DNA from: Planctomycetota bacterium | GTDB taxonomy: Bacteria > Planctomycetota > UBA1135 | Direction of reading: 5' to 3' | Assembly: GCA_002705055.1 (NCBI GenBank) | Contig: PAHY01000014.1 | Span: 1-41,176, forward strand | DNA: 41,176 nucleotides | Shown here: positions 15,733 to 23,068 of the stretch, piece by piece | How positions within the stretch are numbered: position 1 is the stretch's first letter | Layout: every line of letters begins with the position of its first letter | Notes under the pieces: model-generated | Database searches by the model: none | Told to the model about the DNA's origin: nothing | The model's input: the letters and a program-made list of their open reading frames with translations, nothing else | Position numbers and translations under genes: made by a program

Positions 15733-16622
15733 CCGACCACCCCCCGGCGCGCCAGCGTGCGCCAAAGGACGAGGGTCGAGGCCAGAATCACACCGGTCAT
15801 GATGCCCAGCACCAGCGACGGACTGGCCGTGCCGGGCGGCAGGCGCTCTGCCGTGCCCATGCAGACGGCGGAGAACACGTAGATGCAGTGCAGCGGGTTG
15901 ACGGCCATCCAGTCGTAGTTGTCGGTCAGTCCGACCAGCGTGCCGCCGAGCGGCGCGCTGAACAGGAAGACCGCGACGAAGGTGAGGTTGGTCCAGATGC
16001 CGCTGCGCGTCACCGAGGTGATCGCCTGCATCAGCAGCGCCAGCATGATGGCCGTGGTCAGCAGCGCGGCGCCCATGCCTAGAGGCACCGCAGCGACCTC
16101 GGCGAAGTGCCCATCGGGGCCGATCGCGACATCGAAGGTCCAGATCCACATCACCGGGACGAAGGTCACCAGCATCAGGAAGGCGACGAAGGCCATGGTC
16201 CGGCCCACCAGATAGGTGAGCGGGGTGATCGACCGCGAGAAGTAGGACTCGAAGGCATTGCTGCGCAGGTCGGCGGCGACCAGGTCGTAGCCGAAGACCA
16301 GCGACAGCGGCAGCAGCACCGGGTAGACGAACATCCGCAGCAGGCCCAGGTAGGCGTGCGAGTCGATGACGACTTCCTCGTTGCCGGGCTGGAAGGCGCC
16401 GCCGAACTGCTGCACCAGGTCTCGCCAGTTGGGGATGACCTGGTAGGCGAAGTAGATCATCGCCGTAAAGCTGAGCGCCATCATCATCGAGGCGAAGGTG
16501 ATCCGGCGGACCCACTTCGACGACCAGCCGCGACGCAGCGTGGCGGTGAACAGCGGCCACCAGACCGGAGCTTTGCGGCGCGGGCCGGTGAAGCGCTCGT
16601 ACTCGGCAGCGCGGAAGGCCAT
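15729..16622 (-). CDS. ABC-2 type permease, first module
   Basis: The product is 297 residues with a hydrophilic N-terminus (about 1-35) and about six membrane helices (for example ITFASMMMALSFTAMIYFAY, MAFVAFLMLVTFVPVMWIW and LVLGIMTGVILASTLVLW). SYFSRSITPLTYLVGRTMAF resembles the conserved region before the third helix in ABC-2 permeases such as those annotated YhaP or NatB. It follows the first ATPase gene by one base and overlaps the second ATPase start by four. It probably forms the channel for the first ATPase, or a heterodimer with the other permease. Substrate unknown. Confidence 0.83.
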   Translation of the reverse strand: MAFRAAEYERFTGPRRKAPVWWPLFTATLRRGWSSKWVRRITFASMMMALSFTAMIYFAYQVIPNWRDLVQQFGGAFQPGNEEVVIDSHAYLGLLRMFVYPVLLPLSLVFGYDLVAADLRSNAFESYFSRSITPLTYLVGRTMAFVAFLMLVTFVPVMWIWTFDVAIGPDGHFAEVAAVPLGMGAALLTTAIMLALLMQAITSVTRSGIWTNLTFVAVFLFSAPLGGTLVGLTDNYDWMAVNPLHCIYVFSAVCMGTAERLPPGTASPSLVLGIMTGVILASTLVLWRTLARRGVVG

Positions 16623-16623
16623 C

Positions 16624-17562
16624 TCAGTCGGCCTCCCCGGTGAGCGCTTCGAGGAAGGCGTCCTCCAGGCTGCGCGCCGCGGCCTGAACCGCGAGCAGCC
16701 GGACCCCGGAGGACGAAGCCAGCGCGAAGACCTCTTCGCTGGTGACGTCCGCGGTTTCGCCTCGGCTGAGCACGAACTCGGTGTCGCTGCGGCCGGTGCC
16801 CAGTTCGAAGCCCGCGTCTTCGGCGGCGGCCAGGAAGGTGGGGACGGCGGCGCGTTCCACCCGGACGCGCTTGGCGCCCCGGGCCGCGGCAGTGAGAGTC
16901 TCCATGCGCTCGCTCTTCTTCAGCTCGCCCTGGTCGAGCACCCAGACCTGGTCGCACAGCTTCTCGACATCCGGCAGCAGGTGGCTGGCAAGAATCAGAT
17001 GGATGCCATGCTCGTGGCAGACCCGCTCGATCAGCTCGAGCATGCGGTTGCGCCCGCGCGGATCCAGGCCGTTGGTGGGCTCGTCCAGGAACAGCAGATC
17101 CGGATCGTGCACCAGCGCGGCGGCCAGCTTGAAGCGCTGCCGCATGCCGGTGGAGAAGGTGTGGACCTCGCGGTAGCGCTCTTCACCGAGGCCGACGAAG
17201 TGCAGCACGTCGTGCGCCCGCAGCATGGCGTCGTCCGGGAAGAAGCCGCAGATCTCGGCGAGGTGGGCGAGGCCGCGGACCGCCGACATGCCGCCGACCC
17301 AGGTGTCCCGCTCGGGCATGTAGCCGACCCGCCGGCGCAGGGCGGCCGGATCCTTGTCGGTGGCCTGTCCGAACAGCCGCACCGTGCCGGATGCCGGGGT
17401 GACCAGGCCCAGGATGGAGCGCAGCATCGAGGACTTGCCGGCGCCGTTAGGGCCCAACAGGCCGAGCGCACCCCCTTGGAACTGCGCACGCACCCCTTTC
17501 AGGGCAGTGAAGTTGCCGTAGCGAACGACCAGGTCGTCCAGCTCGAGGACCGGAGGGGCCAT
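16624..17562 (-). CDS. ABC transporter ATPase, first module and operon lead gene
   Basis: The product is 312 residues. Walker A is GLLGPNGAGKSS, the signature FSTGMRQRFKLAAALV again has the GMRQR form found with ABC-2 permeases, Walker B is LLFLDEPTNGLDPRG, and the switch region is LILASHLLPDVEKLCDQV. A C-terminal accessory domain (about 220-312) follows. This is the first gene of a four-gene operon (ATPase, permease, ATPase, permease). The two ATPases are only moderately similar outside the motifs, so they are old paralogues rather than a recent copy. No clear Shine-Dalgarno site precedes the ATG. The upstream gap is shared with the divergent ppk gene. Confidence 0.92.
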   Translation of the reverse strand: MAPPVLELDDLVVRYGNFTALKGVRAQFQGGALGLLGPNGAGKSSMLRSILGLVTPASGTVRLFGQATDKDPAALRRRVGYMPERDTWVGGMSAVRGLAHLAEICGFFPDDAMLRAHDVLHFVGLGEERYREVHTFSTGMRQRFKLAAALVHDPDLLFLDEPTNGLDPRGRNRMLELIERVCHEHGIHLILASHLLPDVEKLCDQVWVLDQGELKKSERMETLTAAARGAKRVRVERAAVPTFLAAAEDAGFELGTGRSDTEFVLSRGETADVTSEEVFALASSSGVRLLAVQAAARSLEDAFLEALTGEAD

Positions 17563-17585
17563 GCAGGGAGACTACTTGCGGGGAG

Positions 17586-17605
17586 GGGTCGGTCCAAGCC
17601 GACCC
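17586..17605. promoter_or_regulatory. Inverted repeat in the ABC operon / ppk divergent region
   Basis: GGGTCGG at 17586-17592 and CCGACCC at 17599-17605 form a 7-bp dyad around a six-base loop, 23 bases upstream of the ABC operon's first codon. The 140-base gap must hold promoters for both directions, and an AT-richer patch (TTGCTTCATTTTTCCTTCAC, around 17645-17664) on the ppk side is a possible promoter core. The dyad could be an operator or a leader hairpin of the ABC transcript. Confidence 0.4.
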
Positions 17606-17702
17606 GGCGGGCTTGCAGATGCTTTCGGAAAACCCGGCCCCGCATTGCTTCATTTTTCCTTCACAGAGCTCGGGATTGCCCCGAATCGGGCGGGCACGGA
17701 AG

Positions 17703-19856
17703 ATGGGCGGCCCCGCGAGCGATTCCGTGACGCCCCGCAAGAAGAAGCCCTCGAAGTCGAAGAAGCAGCCGCCCGCGCCGGCCCGCCGCACCCGCTGGTC
17801 GGACCCCAAGCTCTACTTCAACCGCGAACTCAGCCTGCTTGAGTTCCAGCGCCGCGTGCTGGCTCAGGCCGGGCTGCCGGGCACGCCGCTGCTAGAGCGG
17901 CTGCGCTTTCTGACGATCACCAGCTCCAATCTCGACGAGTTCTTTGAGATTCGGGTCGCGGGTCTGAAGCAGCAGATCGAGTTCGGGCTGTTCCAGCCTG
18001 GCATCGATGGCCGCGGGCCGGTCGAGGCGCTCGAGGACATCTCGAAGGTCGCCCACGAGCTCGTCGACGAACAGTACCGGGTGCTCAATGACGAGGTGCT
18101 GCCCGCGCTCGAACGGGCCGGCATTCGGCTGCTGCGCCGCAGCGACTGGTCTGAGCGACAGGCGCGCTGGGTCGAGCGCTACTTCGAGACCGAGGTCCTG
18201 CCGGTGCTGACGCCGGTCGCGCTGGATCCGGCGCACCCCTTCCCGGTGGTGCAGAACAAAGGCCTCAACTTCATCGTCGATGTGGAGGGCAGTGATCCCT
18301 TCGGTCGCGATGTCGGACGGGCGGTGGTGCCGGTGCCGCGGTCGCTGCCGCGCGTGATCCCGTTCCCGCGCGACCTGGCGCGGCGCTACGACGGCTTCAC
18401 GCTGCTGTCCTCGGTGATCCACGCGAACATCGAGAAGGTCTTCCCCGGCCTGCAGGTCAAGGGCTGCTACCAGTTCCGGGTGACGCGCAACTCCGACCTC
18501 GAGGTCGACGAGGAGGAAGTCGACAACCTGCTCAAGGCGCTGCGTTCGGAGATTCGCCGGCGGCGGTTCTCGCACCCGGTGCGGCTGGAGGTCGCCGATA
18601 ACTGCCCGGACGAGATCTCGCGCTTTCTGCTGCAACGCTTCCGGCTGGGACCGGAAGACCTCTATCAGGTGCACGGCCCGGTCAACCTCAACCGCATCGT
18701 GGCCATGTTCTCGATGGTTAAGCGGGCCGAGCTCAAGTTCCCGACCTTCGTGCCCGGGCTGCCCCGGCGCCTGCAGGACGCCGAGGACATCTTCGAGGTT
18801 GTCCGCCGCCGCCCCGTCCTGCTGCATCATCCGTACCAGAGCTTCCGGCCGGTCATTGAGTGGCTGTCCCAGGCCGCGCGCGATCCGAAGGTGCTCGCGA
18901 TCAAGATGACTCTGTATCGGACCGGCGCCGACTCGGAGGTGGTCGATGCGCTGGTGCGCGCGGCGCGCGCCGGCAAGGAGGTCACCGTCGTGGTCGAGAT
19001 CCGCGCTCGCTTCGACGAGGAGGCGAACATCCGGCTGGCGGGCCGCCTGCAGGATGCCGGAGCCAACGTCGTCTACGGAGTGGTGGGGCATAAGACCCAC
19101 GCCAAGGCGGTGCTGATCGTGCGCCGCGAGGGCCGCAATCTGCGCCGCTACGTCCACGTCGGCACCGGCAACTATCACCCGGGGACGGCGCAGGCTTACA
19201 CCGACATCGGCCTGATGAGCGCCGATCGCGAGCTGGCCGAGGACGTGCACCATATGTTCATGCAGCTCACCGGTTTGGGGCGTCCGCCGGCGATGAACAA
19301 GCTGCTGCTGGCACCGGTCGAGCTCTACCCCAGCCTGCTCAAGATGATCGAGGAGGAGGCGGAGGCGGCGGCCCGTGGAGAGAAGGCGCAGATCGTCGCC
19401 AAGATGAACAGCTTGGCCGATCCGGGCATGATTCAGGCTTTGTACAAGGCTTCGCAGGCCGGGGTGCAGATCGACCTGATCGTCCGTGGCATCTGCCGCC
19501 TGCGGCCGGGCGTGCCAGGGGTCTCGGAGAACATTCGGGTGCGTTCGATTCTTGGCCGCTTCCTGGAGCACCCGCGCGTCTATTACTTCCACGCCGGCGG
19601 CGAAAAGCGGCTGTTCGGGTCGAGCGCCGACTGGATGGAGCGCAACCTGCACAACCGGATCGAGACTTGCTTCCCCATCGCGCTCGAGCAGCATCGCAAG
19701 CGAGTCTGGCGCGAGGTGCTGAAGGCGGCGCTGGACGACAACTCGACTGCCTGGGAGCTGCAGGCGGATGGCAGCTATGTGCAGATCGAACCGCCCGCCG
19801 GCAAGCGCCGCAAGAGTGCGCAGGCGGAAGCGCTGAAGATGCTGGCCGGGCAGTAA
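17703..19856 (+). CDS. ppk: Polyphosphate kinase 1
   Basis: PPK1 reversibly polymerises the gamma-phosphate of ATP into inorganic polyphosphate. From the ATG at 17703 the protein is 717 residues, normal for the family. After a basic Lys/Pro-rich leader (about 9-32) comes the N domain (YFNRELSLLEFQRRVL; TITSSNLDEFFEIRVAGL). The autophosphorylated histidine is His466 in GHKTHAKAVLIV, and the second catalytic histidine is His630 in YYFHAGGEKRLFGSSADWM. YVHVGTGNYHPGTAQAYTD and AIKMTLYRTGADS are further signatures. In-frame codons upstream (17613) and a GTG at 17727 are alternative starts; ATG 17703 follows a GGAAG, though very close. The gene converges on the exopolyphosphatase gene, so synthesis and breakdown of polyphosphate are neighbours. 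Confidence 0.96.
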   Translation: MGGPASDSVTPRKKKPSKSKKQPPAPARRTRWSDPKLYFNRELSLLEFQRRVLAQAGLPGTPLLERLRFLTITSSNLDEFFEIRVAGLKQQIEFGLFQPGIDGRGPVEALEDISKVAHELVDEQYRVLNDEVLPALERAGIRLLRRSDWSERQARWVERYFETEVLPVLTPVALDPAHPFPVVQNKGLNFIVDVEGSDPFGRDVGRAVVPVPRSLPRVIPFPRDLARRYDGFTLLSSVIHANIEKVFPGLQVKGCYQFRVTRNSDLEVDEEEVDNLLKALRSEIRRRRFSHPVRLEVADNCPDEISRFLLQRFRLGPEDLYQVHGPVNLNRIVAMFSMVKRAELKFPTFVPGLPRRLQDAEDIFEVVRRRPVLLHHPYQSFRPVIEWLSQAARDPKVLAIKMTLYRTGADSEVVDALVRAARAGKEVTVVVEIRARFDEEANIRLAGRLQDAGANVVYGVVGHKTHAKAVLIVRREGRNLRRYVHVGTGNYHPGTAQAYTDIGLMSADRELAEDVHHMFMQLTGLGRPPAMNKLLLAPVELYPSLLKMIEEEAEAAARGEKAQIVAKMNSLADPGMIQALYKASQAGVQIDLIVRGICRLRPGVPGVSENIRVRSILGRFLEHPRVYYFHAGGEKRLFGSSADWMERNLHNRIETCFPIALEQHRKRVWREVLKAALDDNSTAWELQADGSYVQIEPPAGKRRKSAQAEALKMLAGQ

Positions 19857-19889
19857 AGGCAGCGCGCGGCTCGGGCGGCGCGGCTGCGG

Positions 19890-21398
19890 CTAGGCGTCTT
19901 CGCGCAGCTCGAGGTGGAGCGGGTGGTCGCGCCAGGCGCGCGCCTCGGCGAGCAGGTTGTCCTCGGTGAGCGGAAACTCTTCGCGCCAGCCCGCCGGCCC
20001 GTGCAGCACCAGAGTGTGCTCATCGGCAGTGAAGTCGAAGCCTGGCTGGTCGTCCTCGTGGCGGCCGCGATGGAGCCGGACCGCGACGCGCAGCGGCATC
20101 AGCAGCCGGAGGAAGCGCCGCCGCATGCCGGGAGCGAGGTTGCTGCCGACATCGCGCGGGATCCGGCGCCGCTGCAGCCGGATCAGCTCGCCGAGCAGGC
20201 GCGTCTCATCGCGCGAGAATCCGGGCGGGTCGCTGTGCTCGATCAGGTAGGCGCCGTGGCGGTGGAACCCCGTATGCGAGATGACCAGCCCGATCTCGTG
20301 GAGCTCGGCGGCCCATTGCAGGAAGGGGCGGTCCCGAGATTTCGAAAGGCGCCAGGGCTTGCGGACCGCCTCGAACACCGCCTGGGCAGTCTTCGCCACG
20401 CGGGCCGCCTGGGCTTCCTCGACGTAGAAGCGCTTGGCGAGGTGGGTCACTGAATCGGCGCGCACATCGCGATCGCTGAGGCGTCCCAGCAGGTCGACCA
20501 GCAGACCTTCGCGCAGCGCCGCGTCCGAAACGGGCAGGCGCTCGACCGCGATCTCTTCGAGAACCGCCTGGGCGATCGCGAGGCCGCCTGGCAAGACGCC
20601 GCGGCGGTGTTCCTTCAGGCCTTCGACCTCGACCTCGTCCATGTTGGAGAAGTCGAGCAGGGTGTCGCGCAGCCGCTGCAGGCCGCTGGCGGTGATGCCT
20701 CCGGTGCCCCAGTCATTGGCTTCGAGGATCTTGGCGAGCGCCAGAAACGTGCCCGAAGTCCCGAAGGCGCGCTCCCAACCCTGCTTGGCGAGCGTGCCGC
20801 GAATCGGCTTGATCTGGTTGCGCGCACGCAGGACCGCCCGGGTGAAGTTGCGCTTCTTCAGCTCGCCGTCGGGAAAGAAGCGCAGGCTGTACGAGGAGCT
20901 GCCCATCGACAGGCTCTCCGCGACCTTCGGCTCGGCGCCGTCGCCCGAGACCAGCTCGGTGCTGCCGCCGCCGATGTCGACCACCAGCATGCTGCCGCCT
21001 GCGCCGCCCTGCGTCTCACGGACGCCGAGGTAGATCAGGCGCGCCTCCTCCTCGCCGGAGACGACCTCGATGCGGCAGCCCAGCGCGTGCTCGGCCCGCT
21101 CGTGGAAGTCGGGATGCTTGCGCAGGTCGCGGAAGGCCTTGGTGCCGACCGCGCGGATGCGGCGATGGGGGACGCCGCGGAGCCGCTCGTGGAAGCGCTC
21201 GAGGCAGCGCAGGGCCCGCTCCGCGACCTCCTCGTCGAGCTGGCCCCGGCGCTGAATGCCCGCGCCCAGACCGACCCGCTCCTTGATGCGATCGACCACT
21301 TGAATCCGGCCCTGGGACTCCTGGGCGACCACGAGGTGGAAGGAGTTGGAGCCCAGGTCGACGGCGCCGACCCGTGCGACTTCGGTCATGAGGCTCAT
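19890..21398 (-). CDS. ppx: Exopolyphosphatase / pppGpp phosphohydrolase family
   Basis: Ppx/GppA enzymes release terminal phosphate from polyphosphate or from pppGpp. The product is 502 residues, typical of the long form. The ASKHA phosphate loops are clear (VGAVDLGSNSFHLVVA and VVDIGGGSTELVSG), as is the acidic SGEEEARLIYLGV region that holds the catalytic Glu. The C-terminal HD-like domain has AAELHEIGLVISHTGFHRHG. Synteny with ppk favours exopolyphosphatase over GppA. Two start codons are close: ATG at 21398, and ATG at 21389, which has AGG better spaced before it. The 62-base gap to the divergent pilin-like gene is the likely promoter region. It converges with ppk across 33 bases, which contain direct GCGCGGCT repeats but no clear hairpin. 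Confidence 0.94.
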   Translation of the reverse strand: MSLMTEVARVGAVDLGSNSFHLVVAQESQGRIQVVDRIKERVGLGAGIQRRGQLDEEVAERALRCLERFHERLRGVPHRRIRAVGTKAFRDLRKHPDFHERAEHALGCRIEVVSGEEEARLIYLGVRETQGGAGGSMLVVDIGGGSTELVSGDGAEPKVAESLSMGSSSYSLRFFPDGELKKRNFTRAVLRARNQIKPIRGTLAKQGWERAFGTSGTFLALAKILEANDWGTGGITASGLQRLRDTLLDFSNMDEVEVEGLKEHRRGVLPGGLAIAQAVLEEIAVERLPVSDAALREGLLVDLLGRLSDRDVRADSVTHLAKRFYVEEAQAARVAKTAQAVFEAVRKPWRLSKSRDRPFLQWAAELHEIGLVISHTGFHRHGAYLIEHSDPPGFSRDETRLLGELIRLQRRRIPRDVGSNLAPGMRRRFLRLLMPLRVAVRLHRGRHEDDQPGFDFTADEHTLVLHGPAGWREEFPLTEDNLLAEARAWRDHPLHLELREDA

Positions 21399-21460
21399 CC
21401 TGCCAGCGCGGGCTCAAGAAAGGAATGGGGACCCGCCGATGAACCCTTGGAGATCCTGTC

Positions 21461-21910
21461 TTGGAGACTTCCTCCGCCTCGCCTCGTCAGGTCTTCGGCC
21501 TGCTCGAAACCACCGTGATCGTGATCGTCATCGGGATCACGGCGCTGTTCGCGATTCCGCGCGTGGAAGCACGCACGGAGGCGCCGGTGGTGCGCAAGGC
21601 GCTGCAGTACGCCGAGTGGATCGCGGCCCATCAGACGACCCGGATGCGCAAGGGGGAAGGCTACAGCGAGCACCTCGCCGCGTTCCATGATGCCCAGGGT
21701 GCGCTGCGCCCGGTGCCTGAAGAGTTCACGCTCACCGAGCTGAAGGCCGACGGTCGTCGCTACTGGGAGCTGGTGCTGACCCGCCGCGAGCACAGCAGCT
21801 CGTTCGGCGCGTACACCATCGTCTTCGACTCGCAGGGGCTGAACACCTACATCAGCACGGTGCCGCGGGCGCTCCTGCCCGAGCGCTATCTGCACCCGGC
21901 GGAACTCTAG
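21461..21910 (+). CDS. Second orphan pilin-like protein lacking the Gly before the cleavage site
   Basis: The product is 149 residues. After a short leader, FGLLETTVIVIVIGITALFA followed by IPRV reproduces the type IV prepilin helix almost exactly, with Phe at +1 and Glu at +5. The residue at -1 is Val, where prepilin peptidase normally needs Gly. The following VVRKALQYAEWIAAHQ fits the pilin helix, and the remainder is a short globular domain with a YTIVFDSQG strand-turn. The TTG start at 21461 is supported by GGAGAT at 21449-21454, eight bases away; an ATG at 21439 is in another frame. No secretion genes are adjacent. The stop shares CTAG with the convergent oxidoreductase gene. With the gene at 10306-10719 it makes two orphan pilin-like proteins in one window. 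Confidence 0.75.
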   Translation: METSSASPRQVFGLLETTVIVIVIGITALFAIPRVEARTEAPVVRKALQYAEWIAAHQTTRMRKGEGYSEHLAAFHDAQGALRPVPEEFTLTELKADGRRYWELVLTRREHSSSFGAYTIVFDSQGLNTYISTVPRALLPERYLHPAEL

Positions 21911-23067
21911 AGCTCGACGGTGCGCCCTTCGCGCGCGGCGCGGTAAGCCGCCGCGAGCACCTGCATGACCGCGACGCCCAGCGAGCCATCCGCCAGCGCG
22001 GGGCGGCCAGCCTGCAGATCGGCCACGAAGGCCTGGCACATGCCCAGCTGGCCGCTCGACCAGTCCTCGTCCGGGATCGGGGTGTTCCAGCCGGCGTGGG
22101 TGTCGACCTTCTCCATGATGTACTCCTGGTCGAAGCCGGCGGCATCGGGCGAGTAGCTGCGCAGCAGGTCGTTCGGCGACAGGTTGCACTGGAACTGCGC
22201 GTTGGAGCTGCTGAGCTCGAGCCGCGACTGCATGCCACCCAGGCAGTTGTCCGAGCCGTACACGATGCCGCGGCTGCCATCCTCAAAGTGCAGCACGGCC
22301 ATGCCCCAGTTCTCGACGTCCTGCCAGCCGGTGGCGATGCGGGTATTGGTTTCAGTCAGCCCGCGCGTGCGGCTGAGGTCGGCGGTGGTCGCGGTCACCG
22401 CCGCGACGCGGGTGGGGGCGCCGTTGAGCCGGCGGCCTTCTTCCTCCTTCAGCTGCAGCATGGCACCGATCGGATGTGAGCCGAGGCGCAGCAGCGCGCC
22501 GCCGCCGGCGGTGGCCCAGGCCTTGGCATAAGCGGCGTGCGAACCACTGTGGCCTTCCCAGCCGCGCATCTCCAGCAGGACGCCACCCGAGGCTGCGTGC
22601 AGCGCGGCGGCGCGGCGGATCGACGGGGCGTAGATCCAGTTTTCGGCATACATCAGCTGCACGCCGGCCGCGGCGCAGGCATCGACCATGGCCTGAGCGT
22701 CCGGCGTGGGGTCGCCGGGTGCTTCGGCGGTGCTCCCCGGAAAGCCGACCAGCGGCTTGGTGCAGATGACGTGCTTGCCCGCGGCCGCGGCCTGTTCCGC
22801 CAGCGGGCGGTGCAAGGGGTTGGGGACGCACAGATCGACGACGTCGATGTCCGCGCGCGCGAGCAGCGCATCGACCGAGTCCATCGCCTGCAGTTCGTCG
22901 GCGGCGACGAGCTGGCGGGCGTGCGCGTCGGCCGCGAACTGCGCCGCGGTCTCCGCGCGCGAGGCGGCGACGGCCGTTAGCACCGCGCCGCGGGTGCGGG
23001 TGTAGTTGCGCAGGCGCGTCTGGGCCAGAAAGCCCGCGCCGATCAAACCGATGTGAATCTGCGTCAT
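21907..23067 (-). CDS. Gfo/Idh/MocA-family NAD(P)-dependent oxidoreductase
   Basis: The product is 386 residues. The N-terminal Rossmann fold opens HIGLIGAGFLAQTRLRNY with the GxGxxA-type nucleotide loop. VDLCVPNPLHRPLAEQA and GKHVICTKPLVGFPG hold the conserved Lys-Pro, with Thr in place of the usual Glu before it. AENWIYAPSIRRA and GGGALLRLGSHPIGAML match the C-terminal catalytic domain, including its His. Members oxidise or reduce sugars, sugar acids, inositols or amino sugars; the exact substrate cannot be read here. The start lies one base after the stop of the Nramp-like transporter gene, so they are one operon. The divergent partner operon encodes sugar kinase and nucleotidyltransferase genes, which points to sugar or sugar-acid metabolism. 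No signal peptide is visible, so it should be cytoplasmic. Confidence 0.9.
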   Translation of the reverse strand: MTQIHIGLIGAGFLAQTRLRNYTRTRGAVLTAVAASRAETAAQFAADAHARQLVAADELQAMDSVDALLARADIDVVDLCVPNPLHRPLAEQAAAAGKHVICTKPLVGFPGSTAEAPGDPTPDAQAMVDACAAAGVQLMYAENWIYAPSIRRAAALHAASGGVLLEMRGWEGHSGSHAAYAKAWATAGGGALLRLGSHPIGAMLQLKEEEGRRLNGAPTRVAAVTATTADLSRTRGLTETNTRIATGWQDVENWGMAVLHFEDGSRGIVYGSDNCLGGMQSRLELSSSNAQFQCNLSPNDLLRSYSPDAAGFDQEYIMEKVDTHAGWNTPIPDEDWSSGQLGMCQAFVADLQAGRPALADGSLGVAVMQVLAAAYRAAREGRTVEL

Positions 23068-23068
23068 A

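Noticed and set aside
14800..16560. Minus frame running through the permease gene into the ATPase gene as one long protein
   Set aside because: The upstream part is out of frame with the permease and has no homology-like features. The ATG at 15732 with its ATGA overlap and the Walker motifs define the ATPase alone.
17892..19694. 600-codon open frame on the minus strand
   Set aside because: It is antisense to ppk, which has both catalytic histidine motifs.
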